A stretch of DNA of 64,000 nucleotides from Pomphorhynchus laevis (Eukaryota; Acanthocephala; Palaeacanthocephala; Echinorhynchida; Pomphorhynchidae). This document shows, in pieces, positions 47,370 to 58,744 of this stretch. Within the stretch, counting starts at the first letter, position 1, and each line of letters starts with the position of its first letter. The stretch spans positions 124,001 to 188,000 of the forward strand of contig WNNJ02000930.1 in assembly GCA_012934845.2 (NCBI GenBank). Reading direction: 5' to 3'. The notes below the pieces were generated by a model. That model saw only the letters and a program-made list of their open reading frames with translations. It made no database searches and was not told the origin of the DNA. Made by a program: the position numbers and the translations under genes.

Positions 47370-47460
47370 AATAAAGATCGGAGTTTATCGGGAGGAACTG
47401 CTGCTATCAGTTTTCGACCGTGCTTATCCATTCATTATAACAACAGGGCCAAATATTAGA
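47370..47460. repeat. Recurrent PLE-associated motif, isolated copy
   Basis: GGAGGAACTGCTGCTATCAG then TTTTCGACC, matching 11213-11247 (GGAGGAACTGCTATGCTATC then GGTTTCGACC). Solo occurrence, far from the nearest PLE coding remnant. Confidence 0.6.
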
Positions 47461-47618
47461 AAGTTATTTATTGTCTCCATATTGAATATCCGTGTTTTAA
47501 ATTCGATGGTAATATTTCAATTTAGAAAAATGTTTAACCGTGTAATAGGTGTTTAAAGAATATATCATTCATTTTTTAATACTTTATATATTAATAACGC
47601 TCCTTGAGCGCATGAGTA

Positions 47619-47969
47619 ACTTTATGACACTTCGAAAATAAAAATTTTTAACGACATCCCATTCCTGGACGTTAATCAAAATTTATTAATATGGCGAAGT
47701 TTTTTCACTCGTGACTACAGGAATGCTTTACATTCTATCCACCATTTGTCTTAACTTTATGAAACTTCAAAAATATAAATTTTTAACGAGATCCCATTCG
47801 TGAACGTTAATTACAAATTTATTTAAATGGCGAAGTTTTTCAATCGTGACTACAGGAATGTTTTACATTCTATCCAACTCATTTCTTAACTTTATGACAC
47901 TTCAAAAATATAATTTTTTAACGACATCCCATTCCTGGACGTTAATTACAAATTTATTAAAATGGCGAA
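47619..47969. repeat. 134-135 bp tandem repeat, about 2.6 copies
   Basis: Units start at 47619, 47753 and 47888 (AACTTTATGACACTTC) and carry CATCCCATTCCTGGACGTTA and GTGACTACAGGAATG. No ORF across the array. Confidence 0.88.
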
Positions 47970-49305
47970 TGACATTTAAATTAATTTTTTAATTGTACAC
48001 ATTTTTATGGCACTTTATTTCTTTATTTCGCAATGAGAAAGTGTAAGTGCAGGTCGTATAAGTTGTTAAAGTTGTTATTATATATCATAGACATTGCATC
48101 AAAGATGCTTTATAACAATGGTCCAGGATTACATTTGAATACCGCTGTCGGTAATTAACTGGACTACACTCAACGATCAGCATACTATTCGTCACTACTG
48201 GACGTCAGAGATTAGCCGGCAGCGCTTTTCAGTAGTATGAGCCATTTCGATGACGTTCCTGCTGCCTGTGTGACTTTTGAAAAAAGCATTTTCGATACAT
48301 TGCTTAAGTTCCAAAGACAAAAAGCTCGCAAACTGGAATTTTAATTATTTAATTATTAATTTTGTTTTAATTTTATAATTAAATAGAGTACGTATCTCAG
48401 TTAGCTGATTTGAATCATGCAAGCTGTTTCATGGGGCCTATAATGGTTCTATATATAATATTATTGCCTACTATGAATTAGTAAAATAAATGTTTTAAAT
48501 ATGGATCAATTATTTTAATATAGTGTGTAACTTTGAACTTGTCTTGCTATATACAATACGAATGCTTTAGAAACTTTAATTAATTTTCATATGTAAATTC
48601 GTTCGCTTTATTGAATAATAAGAAAATTGTAAAATACATATTTTAAATATGGATCAACTATCTTTATTTATTGTGCAACTTTAAACTTCTCTTGTTGAAA
48701 ATAAAAAGATTATTTTAGAAATATTTATTTATTTTCAGATGCCAATTAGTTGCCTTTATTGAAAAATTAGGCAATAGTAAAATATAATTCTAGTTTACAC
48801 GTTGGTGATGTAATTTAGAAAAGCTGTGTGAATCAGTAATTATTATTAATAATTAATATTTTGCAAAATTAATTTTAGGCTATGCTAACTAAGCCCAATG
48901 AATTTCATCAATTATAGGTAAATGATAAATAGGAATACGAGAAGAAATATAAAAGATGAAATGTCTGTAACCATTAATAATCTCTTAAAAATTAAGTCTT
49001 GTATTAACGCTTGAAGCTATATATCAACTTATTCTGATTAAACTGCTATGAAATAAAAGATACTAATATGTAAATAAAATAATTTAATATTTAAACAAAA
49101 ATTGCAAAAAAAGTAATATAAAAATTAGACAAAAATAATAAAAATAAGTACGCTAAGCAAAAATATCTTTTAGATGAAATATTATTTGCTTTCTATTTTA
49201 TGTGCTGATTTTATTTGTAACAATTTTATTCGCTGTATAAAATTATAAAAAGTCGACTTTTTTTAGTATGTGAGTCAACTTATCTCTAGATTGTGATTTT
49301 TTTTA
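47970..49305. other. AT-rich sequence with a GC-richer patch at 48155-48300
   Basis: 48155-48300 (TTAGCCGGCAGCGC, GAGCCATTTCGATGACG) has short similarities on the minus strand to the presumed PLE 3' end at 39180-39240 and may be a solo PLE end. Otherwise no gene. About 48415-48560 and 48575-48690 are diverged copies around AATATGGATCAA. Confidence 0.4.
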
Positions 49306-51059
49306 AATGAAAATGCAACGTCCTCTGATTTGTGCGATGCGATCTCAAATTTTAAAAAACTAAAATTAAATTCGTTTGTAAAATTCAGTTGTAAGGTTAA
49401 AGAAAATAACTGTTAAAATTATTCCTTAAATTAGTTTACTCGTCTTATATTACTTCAAACTATCTTAACAGATAAATCCCTGTTGATGGTAGAGACTACA
49501 TTGTTGTCTCCGTAGATACAGAATTTAATAAATACTAAGAACTAAAAAGTATTTTTTACTAATTATTTATACGCCGTCATTAGTAGAAAATTGAAAAAAT
49601 ATATTATCAAAAAAATATTATAAAATATTATTAAAAATATTATAAATAATAAAAATTAAGTTAGTAAATAATTAATATATTTTCCGTCACTGTTAAAAGT
49701 TATGAATTTATACAATTAATTTTGCTTAACGCAATACTAGCTTATTAATAGCTTATTTGAATGCAAATAAATGGTTACAAGAACTAAATGCAAAACATAT
49801 TATGAAAATCTAAATTATAAGTCAGTTTATGGCTATAATATTTCAATAAAACCATAAACATACTATTGTTTATGATATCTTATAATATTTTCTTTATTGC
49901 CTTAAGAAGATATTATAGCCATAAATTGCAATTCATAATATAAAATTTTAAAATCTGATTTGAATTTAGCTTTTATTTAGATTGCATTTGAATTAGCAAT
50001 TAATTTCGACGTATATAAGTAGTATTGCGTCAAGTGATAACTATTTGTTGTGGCCGAAGATGTATTGAGAAATTTTTACATTAAAACATTTATAAATATT
50101 ATACCATTTCCTCTTTTCTTGATCCAGCTTCAAATTTTATTTATAATATTTTTATTTTTAAATAAAAATATATTTTTATAATTGTGACCATATTTAATAG
50201 CCAAAAACACTGCTATGTTAATGGCTTTATTTAGATATTATAGCCACAAACTGTCATTATGTTGGTACTAGCAGTGTCTTCAGATTGTTAAAATATCTCC
50301 AGGCTGTTATTGACGTTGTATGTAAAAACATTAAGTGTTTAAACTAAAATAGATAGGGTTACGCTATTTTCAAGTACCGCGACAATTATTCAAAGTATCT
50401 GACATAAATGCAAGGTATGCTTGAATGAGAATGACACAGAACTCATGACACATTCACGTTACTAGTTAGACGTTAAAATAGGTACATAATGTACGCTAAA
50501 ATAGTTACCTAAAATAGATATTTTGAGGAGAAAGATATCTACTTTCATTATACATTAAGTGTTTAAACTAAAATAGATAGGGTTACGCTATTTTTAAGTG
50601 ATGTGACATTATTTACTAACTTGATTCTTATTATTTATAATATTTTTTAAAAAATACTTTTATAATTGTGATTTTAAACGTGGTCTCCACAGTTAACAGG
50701 AATTTATCTCTTAGGAAGTTTGAGTTAATATAAGAAGAGCAACCTAATTTAATGATAATGTCAACATAGATACTTTCGCTAATTATTTTTAATTATTTAA
50801 AAATAAATAATTAAAAAATTATTCTTTAATAATTAAATTAAAGAATAATTAATTATTATTCTTTATTAATTATTATTCTTTAATTATTATTATGAATTGT
50901 AAATAATTTCCTTTCTTTAATTATTTACAATTATGAATTTATATTATTTAGAAAAATTGAAATATTTTTCAATTTAATTTTAAATTGAAAAATTTCAATT
51001 GAAAATTGAAAATTAGCGTTGAATAGCTAAATATGTTCAATAACGAAATTTCATAAAAG

Positions 51060-51480
51060 TATTCTGCTCCTATGGATCGTTTTCACTTTAGAAAGGGGCA
51101 TATCATAATGTCAGTTTTTCCGTAGATCCATTCTGCGACGCATCGTTTTGCGTCTTGTCCATTTATCAGTTTTTTTGCAATATTAACTGTGGAAAAATAA
51201 TTGTTAATTTTAGTAGATCGTCTTTTAGATCTAGCTTTGTTGCGAATTGCATATAGAAATCGGCCAGCTGGTTGATAAATTATTTACTCTCGGAACATTG
51301 TGGAAGTCGAAACAGATTGGGAGTCCATGTCAAAATTGTGTCAAAATAATCGCATAATACGTCCTTGTTGTCTATGTTTTTGTAGGAAATGTAGTTCAAG
51401 TTTGCTTCGATAGGTTCTCTAAATAGTATTCTATCCGTCGCATCTGTTTGTTGTAATAATAAAATAATAAAATCATTCAT
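51060..51480 (-). mobile_element. PD-(D/E)XK-type retroelement, N-terminal fragment
   Basis: Minus strand reads YFDTILTWTPNLFRLPQCSE, matching [20 protein letters not shown] of copy B and [15 protein letters not shown] of copy A, then AKKLINGQDAKRCVAEW. About 110 bp of it (GTAGTTCAAGTTTG to CATTCATACAAATAATTT) is repeated at about 52035-52140. Confidence 0.68.
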
Positions 51481-52631
51481 ACAAATAATTTAGCAAATCA
51501 AAATAAGAAAGCATTAATCGTTCTTTGTAATATAATTATTTCAATTTTAAAAAATTAATAAAATTTGTATCAATTATTAATTGATAATTTTCATATGATC
51601 TAACTATTGACCGCCACTTAAAAACATATTTTTATTAATGGTTTAGTAACAAATTGGAAAATTGTCTACTCGGGATTATGGGCATAAACATGCAATTATT
51701 TCAAAATTGAAAGTTAGTGTTGAATACCGAAAAGATATATTTAGAATCAATCAAAATAGTAAAAAAAGCAAAATAATGTTAAATGTCTTACAGGTTACTT
51801 AATTTAAATTAGCTCGCAATTTGAATTTATGGCAATAAAGATGCTTTCAATTTTAAATATGTTCACTAACAGAGGTTTTTTGGACTATAAGTAAATAAGT
51901 ATGATGCAAAAGCTTATCGAAACGGAACAAGACCGTCTGGTTTTTTAAATCAGAAGGGTTCATTTTTTATTATATAATTTATTTATTATAATTATTAATT
52001 GATAATTTTCTAATGATTGAATAAATAACAAATAATGTAGTTCAAGTTTGTTTCGATAGGTTCTTTAAATAGAATTCTATCCGTCGCATCTGTTTGTTGT
52101 AATAATAAAATAATAAGATCATTCATACAAATAATTTAACAAATCAAAATAATAAAGCATTAATCGTTCTTTGTAATATTCTTATCTCAATCTAAACAAA
52201 AATTTATAATTTTTTTATAATTATTAATTGATAATTTCCTAATGATCGAATAAATGATAGCCAGTGAATAACATATTTTTATTAAAAAATATGTTATTTT
52301 TAGTTTAGTTGCAATTTGGAAAATTGTCTACACGAAATAATATGCATAAACAAAGCTAATTTCAAAGCTAATTTTCAAAATTGAAAATTAGCGTTGATTA
52401 GCTAAATATGTTCAATAACGAAAAAATATATTTTAATAAATATGTATTGGCGCTATAAGTATAAAGCAAAAGCTTATAATTACGGAACATTATCATCGCC
52501 GTTTCTTCAATTAGGGTTCATGAACAATTTATTGTGTTACATTCAATATTAAAATTTTTTAATAAAAAGATGGTAAAGACTGAAAAAAATAAAGTTTTGA
52601 AATGTTCTTAGGATAATCGTAATAGACTTAC

Positions 52632-52672
52632 CAAAATTTTCGTGCTTCTTTCCATATACTTGTCGTTTTAGC
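52632..52672 (-). pseudogene. FUT8: Second copy of FUT8 exon 2
   Basis: 41 nt with acceptor AAAAAG and donor GTAAGT intact, reading RLKRQVYGKKHENF against [14 protein letters not shown] in the complete gene. No partner exon 1 or 3 is visible in the correct place, and exons 4 and 5 nearby are on the other strand, so it is probably a stranded exon. Confidence 0.65.
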
Positions 52673-52700
52673 CTTTTTAATATTATAGTCATTTTAATAT

Positions 52701-53581
52701 TGCATAAAGTATAATCTTTTTAATATTGCATATAGTCTTTTTAGTATTGCATAAAGCTATATATTTTTAGTGACGGAAAATATTTTGACAAGGACATAAT
52801 GATTGTTGATTATGTTCTAAAAAATCCGCAATATAAAGTTTATAAAAAATGTATTCAAGATTAAGATATTTGAATGTTTAAATTTTATCTGTAGTTATTT
52901 ACAGAAAAGCTTTCAATAATCTACAAAATGTGTAACTTCAGTTAAGTCATCTGTATAATGAGTAATTTATAATATAAAAAAAAGTTGCACAAGAATCGGA
53001 TCGATCAAGTTTTTGTCTCTACTACATAAGATAAATGTAGCCCTCAAAAGAATATTCTAGCATTATATCAATCCATTGAGATACCGCCGTTTAGAGTTTT
53101 AATAATTAAATTATTAAAACATATATTAATAAATTTTAAAATCCAGATTAAATTTTAAAATCCATTTTTAAAATCCGGTATATTGGCTTTGAATAAAAAT
53201 TGATTTGCAAGTTACTTTTTATATCCGCAAGTTGTCATTGAACTATATTGTTTAATCCCAGAGAAAAAATAAAGAAAATATAGAAACAAAGAATCATAAT
53301 AAAAAATTAATAATTTTATTTACACTTCAACTAACTTTTGGAGCTTACATTGATCAAATATTAATTGACAGCATACATTTGTTGACGGTTAAATTAGCAA
53401 CTGGTATTTTTGCTTTTTTTTACTGAACATCGTCTTTTAACCTAAGCTACAGCGTGAAAACACTTGAAAACTTCAGTTGTTAATACCTTAGACGATTTAT
53501 AACTGTAGTTATTTAATAAAATTTCAAACGCCGTTAGACTATACGTAATTTTAAATGTAACACTTTGCTTTATTTCTTTAG
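52701..53581. repeat. AT-rich sequence; copy of FUT8 intron 3 acceptor end
   Basis: About 53325-53556 is repeated at about 54485-54706 and, for the last 100 bp, inverted at 20290-20400. No gene. Confidence 0.55.
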
Positions 53582-53909
53582 GCATATCTTTGCACTATTT
53601 CGAAATTTACAAAATGTATATAGCTATGATCAGTATCGCAAGAAAGAAACTGCAAAAAGAAGCATCTTATTACAGGTTTATCTATTGAATACCAAACAAA
53701 CACAGACAATAATGTCGTCGGCTGCAGCATAAATATAGAATGTGGATTCGGATGTCAGATGCATCATGTATTCATACAACGTAGACTAATTCTTGATACT
53801 AATTCATGGCCCTATTGAAATAAAGAGGCATTCTCACAAATATTCAAAGAGATTCCAAAGTCTGCTACTAAGAGTATTAAAAAGTCAATACCCTTTCGAC
53901 CTTGATCAG
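53582..53909 (+). pseudogene. FUT8: FUT8 exon 4, dead copy
   Basis: Acceptor TTTCTTTAG kept. Aligns to the complete gene's exon 4 ([34 protein letters not shown]) but has a frameshift, a TGA after DTNSWPY, loss of about 25 bp after the HHV motif, and a donor changed from GTAAGT to TTATGT. Confidence 0.85.
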
Positions 53910-53965
53910 TTATGTTGATCTATTTTAGTTTAGGTATTAATTGGAAAATCAATCATTGTTGTTAG

Positions 53966-54142
53966 GAGATCTCAGCTATCCAGCTATTGAACTCGGTTTT
54001 ATTACAGATAATACTCCACGTCCCGATTTTCTCCCTCTTGCGTTATCGGCACATCTGACAAAATCAACAATGATTACGTCCTTGTATGGAAATCCTTTTA
54101 CACTATACGCCAGACATCTTATTCAAATGGCGTTGTTCATTT
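53966..54142 (+). pseudogene. FUT8: FUT8 exon 5, truncated dead copy
   Basis: Follows the exon 4 copy after a 56-bp intron, as in the complete gene. Reads DLSYPAIELG, PRPDFLPLAL and [14 protein letters not shown], then breaks off about 67 bp early. Confidence 0.85.
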
Positions 54143-54839
54143 AATAATAAAAATAATGTTTTTATTGTTGTGTTTAATTATTATTAATTAAATAGTTAAT
54201 AACAATTAACAATTAATTAATAAATAATGAATAATTAATTAATAATGAAATTAATAATAAATTAATAAATTAATTTATTAATATATTAATTAATATTAAT
54301 TAATTTATTAATTTGAAATTAATTATTAATAAATTAATTATTAATGAATAATTAATTTTAATTTTTATTATTGTGTTTAAAAATTAATAATGTTTTTTAT
54401 TTTATAAAATAACATTATAAAAATAATGTTTTCATAGAAAATGATGATAACTAAGAATCAGTCTGAAAAGTTAATGATTGAGTTGACACTTTAACTGATT
54501 TTTTGAGCTTACATTGATAAAAAATATTGAAAAATTGGTTGACGTTTAAATTGGCAACTGGTATTTTTGATTCTTACTAAACATCGTATTTTAACCTAAG
54601 CTACAGCGTGAAAACACATGAAACAACTTCAGTTGTTAATACCTTCGACGATTTATAACAGTAGTTATTTTGTAAAATTTCATACGCCGTTAGACTATAC
54701 TTTTTAATTAATAATTTTTTATTATCGATATTTATAAGGTCTATGGGTTCCCACAACTGGGCCCGCTTGAATATAAGTGTAAAGACATAAAAAACACCAA
54801 AGTCCAGAATGTCCATTTAAGCCGGATTTGATCGACTTG
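54143..54839. repeat. Low-complexity TTAATTAAT stretch and intron duplication
   Basis: 54170-54365 is almost pure AATTAAT-type sequence. 54485-54706 duplicates 53325-53556. Confidence 0.6.
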
Positions 54840-54960
54840 ATCTTGAAGCCAGAAGACATGCAGATCATTTACGCATTATTAAAAAGGAAAGCGTCGCTTT
54901 AGCCGTATTAGTGTTTCCGCGTAATCGTGAAGGTGCGCTGAAAATTTCATGCGGGCATGA
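54840..54960 (+). other. GC-richer open stretch of unknown origin
   Basis: About 45 codons open on the plus strand, including ARRHADHLRIIKKESVALAV and a CGHDY near the end. No family recognised; could be a stray exon or element fragment. Confidence 0.35.
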
Positions 54961-55059
54961 CTATATACTAATAGACTATACTAATAATAATTTATTATAA
55001 TATACTAATAATAATATTTAAACTAATGACATCATTAGTTATTAGTCTAATGACGTCAT

Positions 55060-55105
55060 TAGTCTAGCGTCATTAGTTATTATAATAACTAATGACGCTA
55101 GACTA
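55060..55105. repeat. Perfect 46-bp palindrome in a palindrome-rich tract
   Basis: TAGTCTAGCGTCATTAGTTA at 55060 continues to the centre at 55082/55083 and is mirrored without mismatch to 55105. Just upstream is CTAATGACGTCATTAG, a perfect 16-bp palindrome. The CTAATGACGCTAGACTATAC segment recurs at about 55165-55185. Confidence 0.92.
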
Positions 55106-55299
55106 TACTAATAATAAGATTTTATTATTAAATAAAACCTAAACAAATTTAAACTATACTAATAATGGCTAATGACGCTAGACTATACATAAATAAAATG
55201 CTTTTATTAACAAAACAACCGATAACTTTCAAATTATCATAAATTAGAGTCTGGAAAACATGAAAACTATTCTGTTCACGAATTACTTTCATCTTATTT

Positions 55300-55620
55300 C
55301 TTCTTCATCAACTATTACGGCCTCAGGTCCAGAGGGATCTAAGCTCCCAACCGTACTAGCACGCCGTCTTCACACCGAACCATTAAGGATATCTCACCCA
55401 CTATGAGCTAAGTCGAGGCGGACTATGGTCGGTAAACGCGATATGATTAGCTTAAGAAACATATGTCTTTGCTCTGGTGGAAGTCCTCTAGAGAAGAAGA
55501 CTAATCCCGAGATAGCCCAAGTACCCAAGAGGCGTACTTGGGCTTTCCCATTCAATGACAAAGGCTGGGCTCGTTTCAGAGCCATCTAGCTTTCTTCTTT
55601 GAAGATTTAGCAACAGGAAG
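55300..55620 (-). mobile_element. LINE family J, 3' end fragment
   Basis: Matches 5340-5640 (reverse complement) and 20560-20870: AGGCCTCAGG-like tail, CCCAAGTACGCCTC and a GAGATAGCCCAAGTAC stretch on the plus strand. The minus ORF reads ALKRAQPLSLNGKAQ and HMFLKLIISRLPTIVRLD. Confidence 0.78.
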
Positions 55621-55695
55621 AGAGATTATGGAAGGCTTAGAGGGTGTATTTGCCAAACTGGAAATCAGTAATTCAATCAATCAGTTTGTTTCCTG

Positions 55696-56019
55696 TTAAA
55701 GTGTTCTAAAGAAGTTGAACATTTCATCCATATTAGGTCCAGATGAGTTACACATTGAATTTTTTGTTAAGGGGGGAGAGTGGACATTATTCTTTACTAT
55801 ATGTCTTCTCACATAGTCCTTGAATGCTGAACATCCATACCACGCAGAATGTTTATGTCCGCAATTCGTGCGTTTTGGGGCTAATTCACATTGTGCTTCA
55901 TGGACGGATTCATCAGATCCACGCACTCTGCATTTCTTCATCCTACCACAGGTGAAGTTCCAGTGTCCCCACATGACACTTGTTACAATGTGGAAATGGA
56001 AGATTGTCCGTACTTGCAA
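55696..56019 (-). mobile_element. LINE ORF1-like zinc-knuckle fragment
   Basis: Minus-strand ORF of 107 residues with spaced Cys/His: GHWNFTCGRMKKC, CGHKHSAWYGCSAFKDYV. The closing CxxCGxxHSAxxxxCxxF pattern is that of jockey/CR1-type gag-like ORF1 zinc knuckles. It lies 5' of the J fragment at 55300-55620 and may be its ORF1 with the RT deleted. Confidence 0.6.
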
Positions 56020-56169
56020 TTATAAAGTTTAGATTGCAACCCATAAAAGGATGGATGCTGCATTAGACAGGAGATGAGCATTGTCATCATCGGTATTTGC
56101 GAATGCAATATGAAGAGTTTGATGGTCTTTGTTTTTAATAAATCTAATGTTTTGAAAGGAATAAGGCTT

Positions 56170-56493
56170 TCAAAGTTCTCCGATATCTTCTTTTTCTAGG
56201 TCGGGGATAATATAAGTAATCTTTACTGACGACATAATAGGCTTTGCTACTGGATCTAGGTACATTAACCTACAACGGACACGATTAATATAAATCGCGA
56301 GTAGGCGTTGTGAGTAGCTCCGATTTGAAATTTCATTGCATAATTTGATACCACGTCGTATAATACATTCTAAACTGTTAACTTCACCCTTGAAAATTGG
56401 AAAATTTGCTTGGTTACTGTATTCTAAATGAGGCCGTACTAGATATTTATATAAGACGCCAAAACATGAAGGTGATAGGGTGTGAAAGAGCAT
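56170..56493 (-). mobile_element. CR1/Rex-like LINE, C-terminal RT fragment
   Basis: Minus-strand ORF reading LVRPHLEYSNQANFPIFKGE, IIRRGIKLCNEISNRSYSQR, the connector typical of CR1-type and Rex1-type LINEs (LVRPHLEY, RRGTKL). No catalytic block remains. Confidence 0.75.
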
Positions 56494-58182
56494 TAAAAAA
56501 CATTAAAAAACATATTATTGAATCAAAAAACATGTAATCAAAAATAAATTAGTCTTTGATATAAAATATTTAATATATTTATATTATTTTTTCATTTGAC
56601 ACCATATTATCCATTAAAATTCTTTATTATTTTTAACTGCTTATTTTTACTGAAAATTAATTCAAAATAAATGATCTTGATCCATTTTTTTAAATATACT
56701 TTTGATTTCTGATGATAACGCGGCTGCCAACATCATTACTTAAATATAAAAATCTAAAAATAATTTGTATTATTTTTATTAATATTATATTTCGATATTA
56801 TTATCGAAATAATAATAAGGTCTCTTGGGAAATGGAAATGAGCGATCCTTCATGGGCATAGTCGTATTCAACTCTAATGCTCCTTCCTATTCCCAGAGAA
56901 CCCCTGCCAATGCACACGGTTATCACGAGATGAGAAAGAGGAATCGATACCTTGAAAGGATAGTTGATTTGAAGCGAGGGAGTTTCTTCCCATTAACTTT
57001 TTCGACGAGTGGTGGAGCTGGAATTACGGCAAAATTCGTCAGAAGGACAATTGCGGAAAGAACGGCGGATAAAACGGGCAGGAAATATAATATCATTGTG
57101 TCGGAAATTCGCATATCAAATAGCGCTGCCTTGGCCAGGACATCATTTCGTTGTCTAAGGTATCCGTGCTATCATGTTCTCGGTTCCTATCAGTTCACCA
57201 CCACCCGTCAAATCGAGACCTCTACGCAAATATTATCATCGCAGAATCCCTCTTCGCGCCAAGACTCTCGACATGAGGGCCACTCTACCAAAACATGAAA
57301 TATTAATTTGTTGATATGCATAGCAGATTTCGCGGTAGACTTGGAGAAGTTTACGAAGATTGACGAATTTTCTCCAGTTTAATTATCAATTTTTCTTTGT
57401 TATAATAAAATCAATTTATTTCTAGTAAAAAATCGATATTATTTTTTATCAAAAAAATTAATTTTGTGTTTGATGATAATCTTACCCAAGATTCCAAATT
57501 TTGGGTAAGATTGAAAAAACAAAAAGCGTACAAATCGTACCTTTTTCTGATAATACGGCTACTAGTGAAATGAAAAATAAATTAGCCTTTTGATTGATCA
57601 GACTTCAAAATTCAAAATTCATGTTTCGAATTAAACGGCATTTGAGTGAAAATTATTAAATTTAGTAAGATAATGCTAAAATCGTTGAATTAGGAAGGAC
57701 GTTGTTACAATTCACATCAACGTCTTAAACTTTGCTGCAATCTATATTGATTAACCAACAAAAGTAGTGAAATTTTGCATTTGCACCACGTTTCGAGTTC
57801 GGCTTCGTATTTGTAGGGCACGCTTACTAGCATAAATTTCGATCAATCGTACCGACGTCTTATTGTTAAATAGTTTATAGCAACAGTTAAAAATAAAGCT
57901 TTTAAAGTAACCATGTACTGCAAGTTTATTACTTAAAGAACTAGCACTGAAAAGTTAAATTAATTACTTTGCTGAATAGTTTATCCACATTGCCAACTTA
58001 ATCGAGAAATAAAAACATTTTTATAGGAAAATGTTTTCTTATTTAAAAACATCTTCTTTGTTTTTGGGTTATTTCAAAATGGGTCATTTTCCTATGACCC
58101 ATTCTTTGTTATGAATTTTATGGATTTTGCTAACTGTTGCAACTAATAAATCGAATATTCAATTGTTAAAGTTTATTTTAAG
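56494..58182. repeat. Copy of FUT8 intron 7 (left-block type) carrying a retroelement insertion
   Basis: 56620-56818 matches 300-620 and 57430-58182 matches 650-690 and 1230-1855. The two halves are split by the retroelement fragment at 56819-57425. Confidence 0.75.
56819..57425 (+). mobile_element. PD-(D/E)XK-type retroelement, C-terminal fragment in a FUT8 intron copy
   Basis: ORF to 57298 reads ERSFMGIVVFNSNAPSY (nuclease-like FLDICIFN-x-APS of copies A and B), HGYHEMRKRNRYLERI and FFPLTFSTSGGAG. The D of FLDI is replaced (FMGI). It is a different branch from the 24-31 kb copies. 5' truncated, as expected of target-primed insertion. Confidence 0.75.
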
Positions 58183-58467
58183 GTGTGTCGATTGGCCTAC
58201 GAACTTATACAAACCAGATATCCAGACGGATCATAGCGTTTTCGATCGCTAGACGATATTTATTATTTTGGCACTCAACTTTCTCATAACTACATTGCTA
58301 TTGAAGATCACACACAATCCGGCGATATTTCGTTTGTTAAGGGTGGCATAATCGGTATCGCCGGCAACCATTGTAAAGGATATTGCAAGGGAGCAAACAA
58401 GCGTATGAATGAGATGGAATTCTTTCCATGCTATAACACCAAAGATCAGTGTTTGACAGCACCGTAA
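58183..58467 (+). pseudogene. FUT8: FUT8 exon 8, dead right-hand copy
   Basis: 285 nt with acceptor TTTTAAG and TAA kept. An in-frame TAG replaces the Trp of GSWRF, and GNHW has become GNHC. Otherwise close to the left copy at 1856-2140 ([16 protein letters not shown]). AATAAA at 58568. Confidence 0.9.
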
Positions 58468-58744
58468 TCGCTTGTCTTCATTCTATAAAATGAACGTGAC
58501 ATCTAACAACGATGTATTCGTCGTATCATAAACATTCAACTATTTGTGTATTAACATTGTGATAAACAATAAACAATTTATCTGTTAAAAGTTATAAATC
58601 ATATGTTCATTGCGAGTTCATGATAAATAGTATTTGATCAAGTAATCATCTGTGAATTGAAAGTAAGAGTTATGTAATAATAAAATCTAAGTTGAAAAAT
58701 TAAGAGGAATATATAAATTATATTTATATATAACTATATATTTT

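Larger units (their letters stand above)
49310..52700. repeat. Duplicated FUT8 intron 1-2 block
   Basis: Mosaic of pieces from 35.7-38.5 kb: inverted (49310-49740), direct (49905-50130), dispersed-repeat units (50150-50700), direct (51580-51880) and the exon 2 neighbourhood (about 52590-52690, GATAATCGTAATAGACTTACC). A retroelement fragment lies within it. Confidence 0.65.
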
